From Gemmatimonadota bacterium (GTDB lineage: Bacteria; ARS69): a stretch of DNA of 64,000 nucleotides. The DNA is taken from contig JASLLL010000002.1 of assembly GCA_030747075.1 (NCBI GenBank), positions 62,001-126,000 on the forward strand, given 5' to 3'. Under the pieces are notes generated by a model. It was not told where the DNA came from, searched no databases, and saw nothing but the letters and a program-made list of their open reading frames with translations. Each line of letters opens with the position of its first letter. Positions within the stretch are counted from its first letter, which is position 1. A program made the position numbers and the translations under genes. Below are positions 56,147 through 64,000 of this stretch, one piece after another.

Positions 56147-57577
56147 TCAGTCCTCGGCCGGGACCTCTTCGGTGAGTGCGCTGAGTTTCGCAAGGTAGAC
56201 TTCGCGCTCCGGACCGCTGGCCGTCTCGAGGCGCATCTCCACGAACTCCTTCAGAACGCGCGAATTGTAGCGATCCGAAGTGTACATCTCCAGTTCGTCC
56301 ACATCGATCTCGTCGAAGAGACCGCCGCTCTTGTGCAACTCGACGAGGGCGTCCGTGGCGTCGGAGAAGAACTGCGTCCCGCTGCATCGACGAAGTTCCT
56401 CGTAAGCCTTCTCATGCGGGAGGCCCGCGCGGTAGGGGCGGTCGGAGGTCATCGCGTCAAATGCGTCCACCACCATGATGATCCGACTTCCCATCGGGAT
56501 ATCGTCTCCGGTGAGCCCGCGCGGGTAGCCGCCGCCGTCGGGTTGCTCATGGTGGCAGTACACGATCTCCGCCGCGTTCTCCAGGAACTTGAGTCCCTTC
56601 AGAATATCGTACCCCACCTTCGGATGGGTTCGCATGAGGCGGGTTTCCTTTTCGTCCAGGCGGCCGGGCTTCAGCAGAATGTCGTGCTGGATGGCGATCT
56701 TCCCGATGTCGTGCAGGAGCGCGCCGTATTCGATCTCCTCAACTTCCCGCTCTCCCACCCCGAGAGAGCGCGCAATCCGCACGGCATACTTCGAGATCCG
56801 GTAGGAGTGCCCGCGAGTGAAAGGGTCGCTCGCGTCGATCGCCGAAGCCAGCGCCTGCACGGTCGCGATGTGCGCTTCCTTCGTGTCGATCCACAGCTTG
56901 AACGAGTACCTTGCCAGAAACAGCGGGATCAGGAAGAGCGCCACGCCGACCGGCCCGATGCGCAGATGAACCAGTGCCAGGAGAATCCCGAACGGCAGGA
57001 AGAAGAACACATGGAGGATTTCCCACTGGAAGTTCATCTGCCAGACCCGGAAGGCGGAGATCTGGTCCTTCATGCCGATGGCGATGGCGATGAGTCCGGT
57101 GTTCACCAGGAAGTAGGTCAGGGGTGCCAGGACCAGCGGGAGCGCATGATGGGCATCGAGGACGAACGCCTGCCCGACCTCTCCTCCGGACTGCTGGTAC
57201 ACCCACCCCGCCAGCCCGATGGACAGAATGATCTGCCCCAGATTGAAGACGACCTTGTAGAGCGGATTCCGCTTCACGAGAACATTCGTCATCAGATCGG
57301 AGACGATCCCGAACCAGCACGCGAGAGCCGGCCCGAAGATGAGGATGGCCGCGAAGTCCAGCGCGGAGGTGACGGTGACGGTGGCGCCGCCGCGCGGAAG
57401 CGGAATGGGCGACATGGCCGCCACGGAGACCATGGCGGTCCACAGGAGAAGGCTGGTGACGGTGCCCGGCCCCCAGTCCAGCTCCATCAGCTGAATACTG
57501 GTTCGTGACAGAAGCGTGAGCCCCAGCCCGATCACCACCAGGATGTACAATCTTAGCGCTGGTTTCAGTTCCTTCAC
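56147..57577 (-). CDS. Membrane HD-GYP cyclic-di-GMP phosphodiesterase
   Basis: A 476-residue signalling protein. Six or so membrane helices (about 8-225) form an N-terminal sensor of no named family that I recognise. The HD-GYP domain runs from about 233 to 430, with HD at 289-290 (LLHDIGK), HHEQPDGGGYPRGL (GYP at 350-352) and RIIMVVDAFDAMTSDRPYR. All metal-site residues look intact, so hydrolysis of c-di-GMP is expected. Start is GTG at 57577. No GGDEF protein lies nearby. Confidence 0.92.
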   Translation of the reverse strand: MKELKPALRLYILVVIGLGLTLLSRTSIQLMELDWGPGTVTSLLLWTAMVSVAAMSPIPLPRGGATVTVTSALDFAAILIFGPALACWFGIVSDLMTNVLVKRNPLYKVVFNLGQIILSIGLAGWVYQQSGGEVGQAFVLDAHHALPLVLAPLTYFLVNTGLIAIAIGMKDQISAFRVWQMNFQWEILHVFFFLPFGILLALVHLRIGPVGVALFLIPLFLARYSFKLWIDTKEAHIATVQALASAIDASDPFTRGHSYRISKYAVRIARSLGVGEREVEEIEYGALLHDIGKIAIQHDILLKPGRLDEKETRLMRTHPKVGYDILKGLKFLENAAEIVYCHHEQPDGGGYPRGLTGDDIPMGSRIIMVVDAFDAMTSDRPYRAGLPHEKAYEELRRCSGTQFFSDATDALVELHKSGGLFDEIDVDELEMYTSDRYNSRVLKEFVEMRLETASGPEREVYLAKLSALTEEVPAED

Positions 57578-57797
57578 GCGAACCCGCTCCGGATCACCTC
57601 ATCGAACCGGCCGACACCTCTCCAGTCCTCTTCAATCTACCAGTCGTTTCGACCGCCGGACGCCATCAGTACGCTGAGAATCAGCGCAGGCAAGAGGGCC
57701 ATCATGGAGATAGTCTCCCTTCCACGAAAGTCTCACCCGAATCCGCTCGGACGGGTGGCATTCGCTACGCTCGGGAGCCGCTCTTCTCCTTCAATAC

Positions 57798-58484
57798 TCA
57801 GGCGAGAGGTGCCGGACCGATTTCGTATTCCACGGCTTCCCGGGGAGGAAGCCTCTCCAGAAGCCGGTTCACCGCGTCAAGGACCGCGAAAATCACGGCC
57901 CGGGTGGGATCATAGCCGATCTCACTGCATCCGAAGAGACTGTTTTCCGATCGCCCCTCCGCATGGTTCACACATACAACCAGGAGCTTGCGCCCCCCCA
58001 GTTCCTTCTCCTCCATTTCGCCCAGGGAGAATGGAGGCGCACCCTCCACCAGCCGGGAAATGGCGTCCAGCGTCGCCAGCGCCACGATTCTCCGGGTCTG
58101 GTAGCGGGTATTCGGCCCGGACGCACGGCCCGTGGCCTGAATGGGATCCGCGTGGAGCAGGACCTCCGCCTCGTAGCCGCCATTGACCTGATGCAGGCTC
58201 AATCCGCCCACCGCAACGCGGCCCAGTGCCTCCACCGATGCGGAATCCTCTTCGCCGTACTGAGCGATGGAGATCTTCCGGTGATCGAGATGAACGCCTT
58301 CCTCGGCGGCCAGGATGGCCTCGACATCGCGCGCAATCTGTTTCGGGGACCGCCCGGGCAGAGCGGTCACATGGACGGCGGAGATGGCGCCGTCCGTGCC
58401 CAGCTGGATCTCACAAGAGGATACATCGCGGAGCATGCAGATCAGGCGTTCCGCGGTCGCAAAGCTCTCGGCCGGTCTCTCCAT
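57798..58484 (-). CDS. Conserved protein of unknown function
   Basis: A 228-residue soluble protein without signal peptide or membrane helix. The first part contains IQLGTDGAISAVHVTALPGRSPKQIARDVEAIL followed by DHRKISIAQYG; similar RSPKQ..RDVE...DHRKISIAQ blocks occur in uncharacterised bacterial proteins. The second half has two related copies of a strand-helix unit (RIVALATLDAISRLVEG and RAVIFAVLDAVNRLLER), suggesting an internal repeat. It lies after the PfkB-family gene with a 121-bp gap. I do not assign a function. Confidence 0.75.
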   Translation of the reverse strand: MERPAESFATAERLICMLRDVSSCEIQLGTDGAISAVHVTALPGRSPKQIARDVEAILAAEEGVHLDHRKISIAQYGEEDSASVEALGRVAVGGLSLHQVNGGYEAEVLLHADPIQATGRASGPNTRYQTRRIVALATLDAISRLVEGAPPFSLGEMEEKELGGRKLLVVCVNHAEGRSENSLFGCSEIGYDPTRAVIFAVLDAVNRLLERLPPREAVEYEIGPAPLA

Positions 58485-58605
58485 CCCAATGTCCCCCCCC
58501 ACCCCCACCGGGGCCTGTCGCCCACCACCTGAACTACATAGCACAACCGCAGGCAGCATGGGAAGTTCTCCCTTCCGGGAGATTTCCTCCTTCCGCGCCC
58601 CCCGA

Positions 58606-59511
58606 TCAGCCGTCCCAGCCGCCGATTCTCCGAAGCGTCGCGTACCGGGCGTCGATCTCCGCGCGGTTCAGCCCCACGAGCCGCTCCATCGAGAAGGCCT
58701 CCACCGCAAACGACGCCGTCACCGCCCCGTACAGAAGCGCGCGCTTCACGCCGCCCGGCGAAAAATCTCCGCTCTCGGCCAGACTCCCCACAAACCCGCC
58801 CGCGAAAGTGTCTCCCGCGCCGGTCGGATCCCGGACCTCTTCCAGCGGATAGGCCGGGAGCCGGAGGAGGCGATCCCCTTCCGCAAAGAGAACCCCGTGT
58901 TCGCCCATCTTCACCACCACTCGGGACGGCCCCATGCCGCCGATCGCCCGCGCGGCGCGCACCACATTCCGCTCTCCGGCGAGGCTCTTCGCCTCCGTCT
59001 CGTTCAGGAGCAACACATCCACGCGCTGGAGAAGGCGCAGCAGTGCGTCCCGCTTTCCGTCGATCCAGAAGTTCATCGTGTCGCACACGACCATCTTCGG
59101 CCGGGACATCTGCTCCAGCACCGACAGCTGAAGCTCGGGGTCGATGTTCGCCAGGAAGACGAAGTCCTCCCCGCGGCTCGCCTCGGGAACGGCCGGACGG
59201 AAGTTCTCGAAGACATTCAAGTGGGTCGCCAGCGTCTCGGCATCGCCCAGTTCCTGTCCGTAGGAACCCGACCATCGGAAGGTCTTTCCCGACTCGACGG
59301 AGATCCCGGAAGTATCGACTCCCTGCGTGCGCAGGAACTCCAGCTCCGCCGCGTCAAAATCCTCGCCGACGACCGCGACCATCTTCACCGGCGAAAAAAA
59401 CCGCGCCGCCGACGCGAAGAATGTCGCCGAGCCACCCAGTGCGTCCTCCACCTGTCCGGAAGGCGTGGCCACGGTGTCGTACGCGATCGACCCCACCACC
59501 AGAATGCTCAT
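58606..59511 (-). CDS. PfkB-family sugar/nucleoside kinase
   Basis: A 301-residue ribokinase-like kinase. GSATFFASAARFF at about residues 26-38 forms the substrate region, and DPTGAGDTFAGGFVG near 248 is the PfkB signature 2 with the catalytic Asp and anion hole. The substrate cannot be read; short PfkB proteins of this layout act on adenosine, ribose or fructose derivatives. The ATG at 59511 has GAGGGG four bases upstream. It follows argS by 56 bp on the same strand. Confidence 0.9.
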   Translation of the reverse strand: MSILVVGSIAYDTVATPSGQVEDALGGSATFFASAARFFSPVKMVAVVGEDFDAAELEFLRTQGVDTSGISVESGKTFRWSGSYGQELGDAETLATHLNVFENFRPAVPEASRGEDFVFLANIDPELQLSVLEQMSRPKMVVCDTMNFWIDGKRDALLRLLQRVDVLLLNETEAKSLAGERNVVRAARAIGGMGPSRVVVKMGEHGVLFAEGDRLLRLPAYPLEEVRDPTGAGDTFAGGFVGSLAESGDFSPGGVKRALLYGAVTASFAVEAFSMERLVGLNRAEIDARYATLRRIGGWDG

Positions 59512-59567
59512 CGTCCCCTCTTTCTCCAAAGGCGCCGCGTGATCGGCCTGAGTCCGCGTCGAGCGCA

Positions 59568-61388
59568 TCACATTTCATCCATGGCGTGAATCCCCAACAG
59601 CCCCAGCGCGTCGCGGAGCACATCCGCCAGCACGCCCACCAGGAAGAGTCGAGCGCGCGAACAGGGCTCATCTTCCGTCAGTACACGGAACTTCGGCTCC
59701 TGCTTCCCGCGCGTGTAGAACCGGTGGTAGGTCCCCGCCAGTTCGCGAATGTAGGTCACCAGCCGGTGCGGCTCCATGCTCCGCGCCGCCTCCCGGACGA
59801 TCTCCGGATAGCGCAGAAGCGACCGCATGATGGCGACCTCCTCCTCGGCTCGCAACACCGAGAGATCCGGCGTCTTCCCGGGCTCCGGAAGAAGATCCTG
59901 CGCCATCGGCTGGCGGAAGATACTGCGCGAGCGCGCGTGCGCGTACTGCACATAGAACACGGGATTGTCCATGGACTCCCGCTTCGCCAGTTCCAGATCG
60001 AAATCCAGATGCGACGACGCCTTTCGCATCAGGAAGAAGAACCGCGAGACATCCGTCCCCACTTCCTCCACCAGTTCATCCAGCGTGACGAACTCTCCCT
60101 CGCGCTTCGACATCCGCACGGGCTCCCCGTCGCGAAGGAGGTTCACCTGCTGCACGATGTGAATGCGCAGCCACTCCTTGCCCAGCCCGAGCGCCTCCGC
60201 CGCCGCTTCCATCCGCCGTATGTAGCCGTGGTGATCCGGACCGAGAATGTCCACGACCCGGTCGAACCCCCGGCGTGCCTTGTCGAGATGGTAGGCGATG
60301 TCCGCGAGAAGATAGGTGGGCGTTCCGTCGGAGCGGCGCACGACGCGGTCCTTGTCGTCGCCGAACGCGGTGGAGAGGAACCAGCTGGCCCCGTCCCGCT
60401 CCGCAAGGTGCTCCCGTTCGCGAAGAACGCGCTCCGCCTCACACACGCGGCTCTCCCCGCCCTCGCCCGGCGCATGGAGACTGCTCTCCGGGAACCACCG
60501 GTCGAAGTCCACGCCGAAGCGACCCAGCGACTCCCCGGCCGCCGCGACCATCGAACGCAGCCCGAGCGCCGCGAAGTCGAATCCGTCCGCGAGCGCATCC
60601 ACCGCCTCCCGGGATGGCGACGCTCCCTCCGGCGCTTCTCCCGCCAGGTGCGCCACCTTCTCGATGGTCGCCCCGCCGGAAGCCGCACGCCGCACGAACT
60701 CCGCGGCCGCGTCCGGGGTGTCGCCCGCCGCTTCCCGCGCGGCCAGCGCGCTGGCCAGCGACTCGCCGAGCGCGGCCACATACGCTCCCCGGTAGCCGTC
60801 TTCCGGGAAGGGCGCGTCGTCGCGCCCGCCTGCGGCCAGAAACCGCGCCCGGAGCGACTCACCGAAGAGCCGCGCCTGATTCCCTTCGTCGTTCACATAG
60901 TACTCGGAGGCGGCCTCCACCCCGGCGGCCCGATACAGCCGGACGCACGCATCTCCGTACGCGGCGGCCCGCGCCGAAACGACATTCATGGGGCCGGTGG
61001 GGTTTGCGCTGACGAACTCCAGCTGAATGCGCCCCGTCTCGTGCGCAAGATCCTCGTCCCGCAGCATCTTTGCGCGCTTGGCCGGATCCGCCAGTTCGGC
61101 AAGGAACGCACGGATGCCGCCCGGAGCCACCCGGAGGTTGATGAACCCCGGCCCCGCGACTTCGGCCTCTCCGAGCGGGCCTTCGAAGCACTCCACAATG
61201 CGCTGCGCGATCGCGCGGGGATGGTCGCCGAGAGCGCCCTTCAGGAGGAACGCGGCGTTCGATGAAAAGTCCCCGTGCGATGCGTCGCGCGGATTCTCCA
61301 GCGAAAGCCCCTCCAGCAGGGCTTCGTCCACGGCCGGGTAGGCCGTTCGGATGGAGCGGCGCACTTCCTCGATCAGGAGATGTCGCAT
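59568..61388 (-). CDS. argS: Arginyl-tRNA synthetase with altered HIGH motif
   Basis: A 606-residue class I aminoacyl-tRNA synthetase. The N-terminal Add-1 domain (about 1-110), the catalytic fold and the C-terminal anticodon domain (YVQYAHARSRSIFRQ, LAGTYHRFYTRG, LGLLGIHAMDEM) are all present, as is a KMSKS equivalent, VRMSKREGEF, at 425-433. The HIGH motif, usually SANPTGPLHVGHGR, reads SANPTGPMNVVSAR here (residues 127-140), so both His are replaced. It is the only argS in the window, in frame and full length. The enzyme is probably active with altered ATP contacts. Confidence 0.93.
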   Translation of the reverse strand: MRHLLIEEVRRSIRTAYPAVDEALLEGLSLENPRDASHGDFSSNAAFLLKGALGDHPRAIAQRIVECFEGPLGEAEVAGPGFINLRVAPGGIRAFLAELADPAKRAKMLRDEDLAHETGRIQLEFVSANPTGPMNVVSARAAAYGDACVRLYRAAGVEAASEYYVNDEGNQARLFGESLRARFLAAGGRDDAPFPEDGYRGAYVAALGESLASALAAREAAGDTPDAAAEFVRRAASGGATIEKVAHLAGEAPEGASPSREAVDALADGFDFAALGLRSMVAAAGESLGRFGVDFDRWFPESSLHAPGEGGESRVCEAERVLREREHLAERDGASWFLSTAFGDDKDRVVRRSDGTPTYLLADIAYHLDKARRGFDRVVDILGPDHHGYIRRMEAAAEALGLGKEWLRIHIVQQVNLLRDGEPVRMSKREGEFVTLDELVEEVGTDVSRFFFLMRKASSHLDFDLELAKRESMDNPVFYVQYAHARSRSIFRQPMAQDLLPEPGKTPDLSVLRAEEEVAIMRSLLRYPEIVREAARSMEPHRLVTYIRELAGTYHRFYTRGKQEPKFRVLTEDEPCSRARLFLVGVLADVLRDALGLLGIHAMDEM

Positions 61389-61437
61389 GGGTCATCGGGC
61401 GCGACCCGGAGTCCAGTCCCGCAATGGCGGGGTGCCG

Positions 61438-61884
61438 TCAGGCGGACTCGCGCGTTTCGCCCTCCTCCTCCACCTCGATGGTCTTCGCATCTCCCCAGAG
61501 CGTTTCCAGGGAGTAGAAATCTCGCGTGTCCGTATAGAACACATGGACGACGACATCCACATAGTCCAGAAGAACCCAGCGGCCCGCGTCGTAGCCTTCG
61601 ATCTGCCAGACGCGGCTGCCCTCCTGCTTCATTGTCTCCTGGATGTGGGTGGCGATCGCCTTGACCTGAACATCGGAATCCGCGCTGCAGATCACGAAGT
61701 GGTCGACGACGGAAGTGAGTTCCTGAAGGTCGAGAACGCGGACATCGCGGGCTTTCTTCTCCAGAGCAAGCCGCGCGGCCCTTCTCGCAAGCCGGGTGGG
61801 GTCCAACGGGAAGCCGATCTCCTGGGAAAGTGGACTGAGGTCTCGGGCGGAGTCGCTCTCCGACGAGGGCGAACACTCTACCAC
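61438..61884 (-). CDS. rsfS: Ribosomal silencing factor RsfS
   Basis: A 148-residue protein of the RsfS/Iojap family, which binds L14 and blocks subunit joining in starved cells. The domain begins near residue 33 (ARLALEKKARDVRVLDL) and includes TSVVDHFVICSADSDVQVKAIA, WQIEGYDAGRWVLLDYVDVVVHVF and a TRDFYSLETLWGDA end. The GTG at 61884 has GGAGG eight bases upstream and overlaps the end of the Gx gene; a TTG 26 codons in is a possible alternative. Confidence 0.93.
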   Translation of the reverse strand: MVECSPSSESDSARDLSPLSQEIGFPLDPTRLARRAARLALEKKARDVRVLDLQELTSVVDHFVICSADSDVQVKAIATHIQETMKQEGSRVWQIEGYDAGRWVLLDYVDVVVHVFYTDTRDFYSLETLWGDAKTIEVEEEGETRESA

Positions 61885-62387
61885 GCCGGGAGCCTCCGGT
61901 GGAGCGAAGAGACGAGTCCGCCGGTCACGAGCCCCAGCGGGACGGCGGGGCCCACGAGCATCGGCAGAAGGAAGAGCGCGCCGGCGCCCGGATCGAGCAG
62001 CAGGACGAGGACGGCGAGTTGGGCGCATCCGTGGGCGGCGGCTCCGGCAGCACTGACGCCAAGAAGCGAGAGCGGCGGCGAGGCGAAGCGAAGCGACGCG
62101 GCCATCACGACGAGCGCCGCCAGCGCCCCCGCCAGCGACAGGAGGAACGACGGCCCGCCGAGCGTCCCGAGAAGCAGCCCGGCGAGGGTCGTCCGGACGA
62201 GCGCCACTGCGGCCGCGCTTGCAAAGCCCAGCCGTGACAATGCCAGGAGCGTCACCGCGTTCGCCAGCCCCAGACGAAACCAGGGAACGGGCCGGGGGAA
62301 GAGGCTCTCGGCGATCTGAAGCGTCGCGGCCGCCACCACGAGAAGCGCCAGCCGCGCCACCGTCCGCGCGGGGATGCGCGGCGTCAC
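61878..62387 (-). CDS. Gx transporter family membrane protein (ECF-S-like)
   Basis: A 169-residue protein with five or six helices, resembling the Gx transporter / heptaprenyl diphosphate synthase component I family. These proteins have S-component-like folds. Segments: LLVVAAATLQIAESLFP, VPWFRLGLANAVTLLALSRLG and GAAAHGCAQLAVL. The NusG-II/Gx/polyprenyl-synthase order is familiar from other bacteria. GTG at 62387 overlaps the NusG-II stop (GTGA). The substrate is unknown; it might pair with EcfT at 37883. Confidence 0.85.
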   Translation of the reverse strand: MTPRIPARTVARLALLVVAAATLQIAESLFPRPVPWFRLGLANAVTLLALSRLGFASAAAVALVRTTLAGLLLGTLGGPSFLLSLAGALAALVVMAASLRFASPPLSLLGVSAAGAAAHGCAQLAVLVLLLDPGAGALFLLPMLVGPAVPLGLVTGGLVSSLHRRLPAW

Positions 62388-62788
62388 TCCGTCACCGCAT
62401 CGGGAGCGTCCGGGTCCGGCGTTCCGCCCGAGAGACGCACGATCACCCCGTTCGGCACGCACGCGATGAGATCGCCCGAACGCCTCTTCCAGCCCATGGA
62501 GACGCACACCTGCCCCGGGCATCCGCTCCGAACGACCCGCACGGCGCCGTGGCGCACTTCCACTTCCACCGGCCCCAGCGCTCCCGCAACGGGAATGCGC
62601 GCATCCTCCGCGAGCGGAATCCGCGCCACAGGAGTACGCCCCACCTCCACAATCGCTTCCGAGGGAACCGCCCGCCCCCCCGCAAACCACGGCGCGAAGG
62701 ACGCCAGCACCAGCGCCGCCGCCAGCGCGCGGTCCGCGCCGGTCATGGCACGCCAGAGCCCGCGCGGACTCCACCACGACGATGTCAC
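62384..62788 (-). CDS. NusG domain II-containing membrane-anchored protein
   Basis: A 134-residue protein with one N-terminal helix (about 20-38) and a NusG-II-type beta domain (about 45-130) with the characteristic VVRSGCPGQVCVSMGW and IACVPNGVIVRLSG. These stand-alone NusG-II proteins sit beside Gx genes in many bacteria and are of unknown role, sometimes linked to redox or prenyl metabolism. The start is GTG at 62788; an ATG 14 codons in is possible. Confidence 0.85.
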   Translation of the reverse strand: MTSSWWSPRGLWRAMTGADRALAAALVLASFAPWFAGGRAVPSEAIVEVGRTPVARIPLAEDARIPVAGALGPVEVEVRHGAVRVVRSGCPGQVCVSMGWKRRSGDLIACVPNGVIVRLSGGTPDPDAPDAVTE

Positions 62789-62884
62789 GAAACGCTCGGC
62801 ATGACTTGGGGGGCGAAGGAAGGCCGGGGCCGCGCGCCCGTCCGCGGAAAGAGGACCGACGGACGAGCCCGCCGGAGCGCCATG

Positions 62885-63862
62885 TCAGCTCCCCCGGGCG
62901 ATCACGAACTCCACGGTAGCGCGAAGCGGCGCCGCCACTTCCCCGAGGTCCAGCGCCGCAAGCCGATCCCGCGCGGACTCCGCGCAGGCGACCGCCTTCT
63001 GCCGCGCAAACTCCACGCCGCCGGTCTCCAGCACGAATGCGCACACTTCGTCCCACTCTCCATCGGAGGGATCCCCCCGGAGGAAGAACTCGCGCACGCG
63101 CGCGGCGCGATCCACCGCCCCCTGTTCCAGCGCGTGAATGAGCGGAAGCGTGGCAAACCCGAGGCGGAAGTCACTGCCCACCGGCTTCCCGATTTCCTGC
63201 GGATCGCCCGTGAAGTCGAAGATGTCGTCAATAATCTGGAAGGCGAACCCCAGATCCCGGCCGAACCGGGAAAACTCCGCGATACTCTCTTCCGGAAGGT
63301 CCGCGAGCGTTCCGCCGATTTCACATGACGCCGCAAAGAGTGCCGCCGTCTTCTCGTCGATCACCTGGAAATAGTCCTCTGCCGAAAGGTCCGCATTGCG
63401 GCGCTGGGCATATTCGCGGTTCATCCCGCAGCTCATCCGGTGGGTATGGTGGCTCAGGATGCCGATCGCCGAGTAAGCGCGGTATTCGCAGAGGATCTCG
63501 TAGGAGCGCGTGAACAGGTAATCGCCCATGAGGATGGCGGCCTGCTGATCCCACCGGTGGTTCACCGTGGGAAGTCCTCGCCGGACCGTCGTGCCGTCCA
63601 GGCAGTCGTCGTGGAGCAGCGTGGCCGTGTGAATGAGTTCCACGACCGCCGCGGACCACAGGAGCGCCTCGCGGTCGCGGACCTCTCCCAGACGCGCCGT
63701 CAAGAACAGCAGAATGGGACGGACCCTCTTCCCGCGAAGGGCGAGCACATGGTCCAGAATCTCACGGACCATGGGAACATCCGGCCGCGCAAGGGAGCCC
63801 AGACGCGATTCCAGCCCGTCGAGGTCCGGACGCACGAGTTCCACAACCTGCGGAAGAGTCAT
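62885..63862 (-). CDS. Polyprenyl diphosphate synthase (trans-isoprenyl)
   Basis: A 325-residue all-alpha prenyltransferase that condenses IPP units to a long-chain polyprenyl diphosphate for quinones or carriers. The first Asp-rich motif is HDDCLD (85-89) and the second QIIDDIFDF lies near 215; GKRVRPILL near 44 and KTAALFAASCEIGG also match. The short first Asp-rich spacer is typical of octaprenyl/heptaprenyl-type enzymes; chain length cannot be set. The ATG at 63862 has AGGAGG five bases before it; ATGs further up lack such a site. From 63863 to the window end nothing was recognised. Confidence 0.95.
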   Translation of the reverse strand: MTLPQVVELVRPDLDGLESRLGSLARPDVPMVREILDHVLALRGKRVRPILLFLTARLGEVRDREALLWSAAVVELIHTATLLHDDCLDGTTVRRGLPTVNHRWDQQAAILMGDYLFTRSYEILCEYRAYSAIGILSHHTHRMSCGMNREYAQRRNADLSAEDYFQVIDEKTAALFAASCEIGGTLADLPEESIAEFSRFGRDLGFAFQIIDDIFDFTGDPQEIGKPVGSDFRLGFATLPLIHALEQGAVDRAARVREFFLRGDPSDGEWDEVCAFVLETGGVEFARQKAVACAESARDRLAALDLGEVAAPLRATVEFVIARGS

Positions 63863-64000
63863 CACGGCCTCCTGATCGGACGCGCGTCTGGCCATCGACT
63901 CAGGCAACCGGGGACCACCTTCCAGGCCGGAATCCACAGGACAGGCTCCCGGCATCGCGGACATGACGAAACGGAACCGGGCGAAGGTATCAGGACGCGC

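Overview
The window is high-GC, densely coded bacterial chromosome. It contains 50 protein-coding genes that I can support, no RNA genes, no CRISPR array and no insertion sequence. Two secreted proteins (15498-19487 and 38827-40596) end in a FlgD-like Ig / type IX-style C-terminal domain. Together with a gingipain-type C25 protease, a peptidylarginine-deiminase-type enzyme and an archaeal-type phosphoglycerate mutase, this suggests an uncultured Gram-negative lineage near the FCB group (Candidatus Eisenbacteria-like). That placement is inference; no rRNA or other phylogenetic marker was analysed. Lgt, Lnt, a beta-barrel protein and a LolA-like protein show that the cell has an outer membrane.

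Region by region. 1-3550: surface glycan genes (WecA-like transferase running off the left edge, family-4 glycosyltransferase, GDP-fucose-synthase-like reductase). 3703-12545: a DUF2270 membrane protein, a secreted M3 metallopeptidase, two multi-span GT-C glycosyltransferases and two sulfatase-fold lipoproteins. 12613-15221: an unknown secreted protein, then cysC and sat (PAPS synthesis) behind a good sigma70-type promoter. 15498-21166: a 1329-residue C25 protease with eight DxDGDG repeats, and a third sulfatase-fold protein anchored by membrane helices. 21221-38653: a run of 17 minus-strand genes, mostly with overlapping or abutting start and stop codons: ecfT, truA, fsa-like, htrA-like, purB, purL, purQ, purS, purF, mreB, mreC, mreD, mrdA, rodA, lgt, aroE, comF. 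It links nucleotide synthesis to the rod-shape machinery. 38827-43373: a secreted deiminase on the plus strand, then apgM-lnt. 43774-49319: asparaginase II, sbcCD and a 46-residue Fis-type HTH ORF. 49488-53846: an RND/MMPL exporter, a LolA-like protein and an outer-membrane protein as an operon with a possible sigma54 promoter; it faces a sigma54 activator (53865-54917). 55071-63862: purM, an HD-GYP phosphodiesterase, a conserved unknown, a PfkB kinase, argS, rsfS, a Gx-type transporter protein, a NusG-II protein and a polyprenyl diphosphate synthase.

The most unusual things are: an arginyl-tRNA synthetase whose HIGH-type motif reads NVVS; a double-length PurS; three sulfatase-fold proteins with Thr or Ser where formylglycine sulfatases usually have Cys; the pairing of gingipain-type and PPAD-type secreted enzymes; the possible sigma54 control of the exporter operon; and two related hairpins, with a compensatory base-pair change, on either side of the secreted unknown gene. 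Most start sites were chosen from Shine-Dalgarno spacing and stop/start overlap. Many genes use GTG or TTG.
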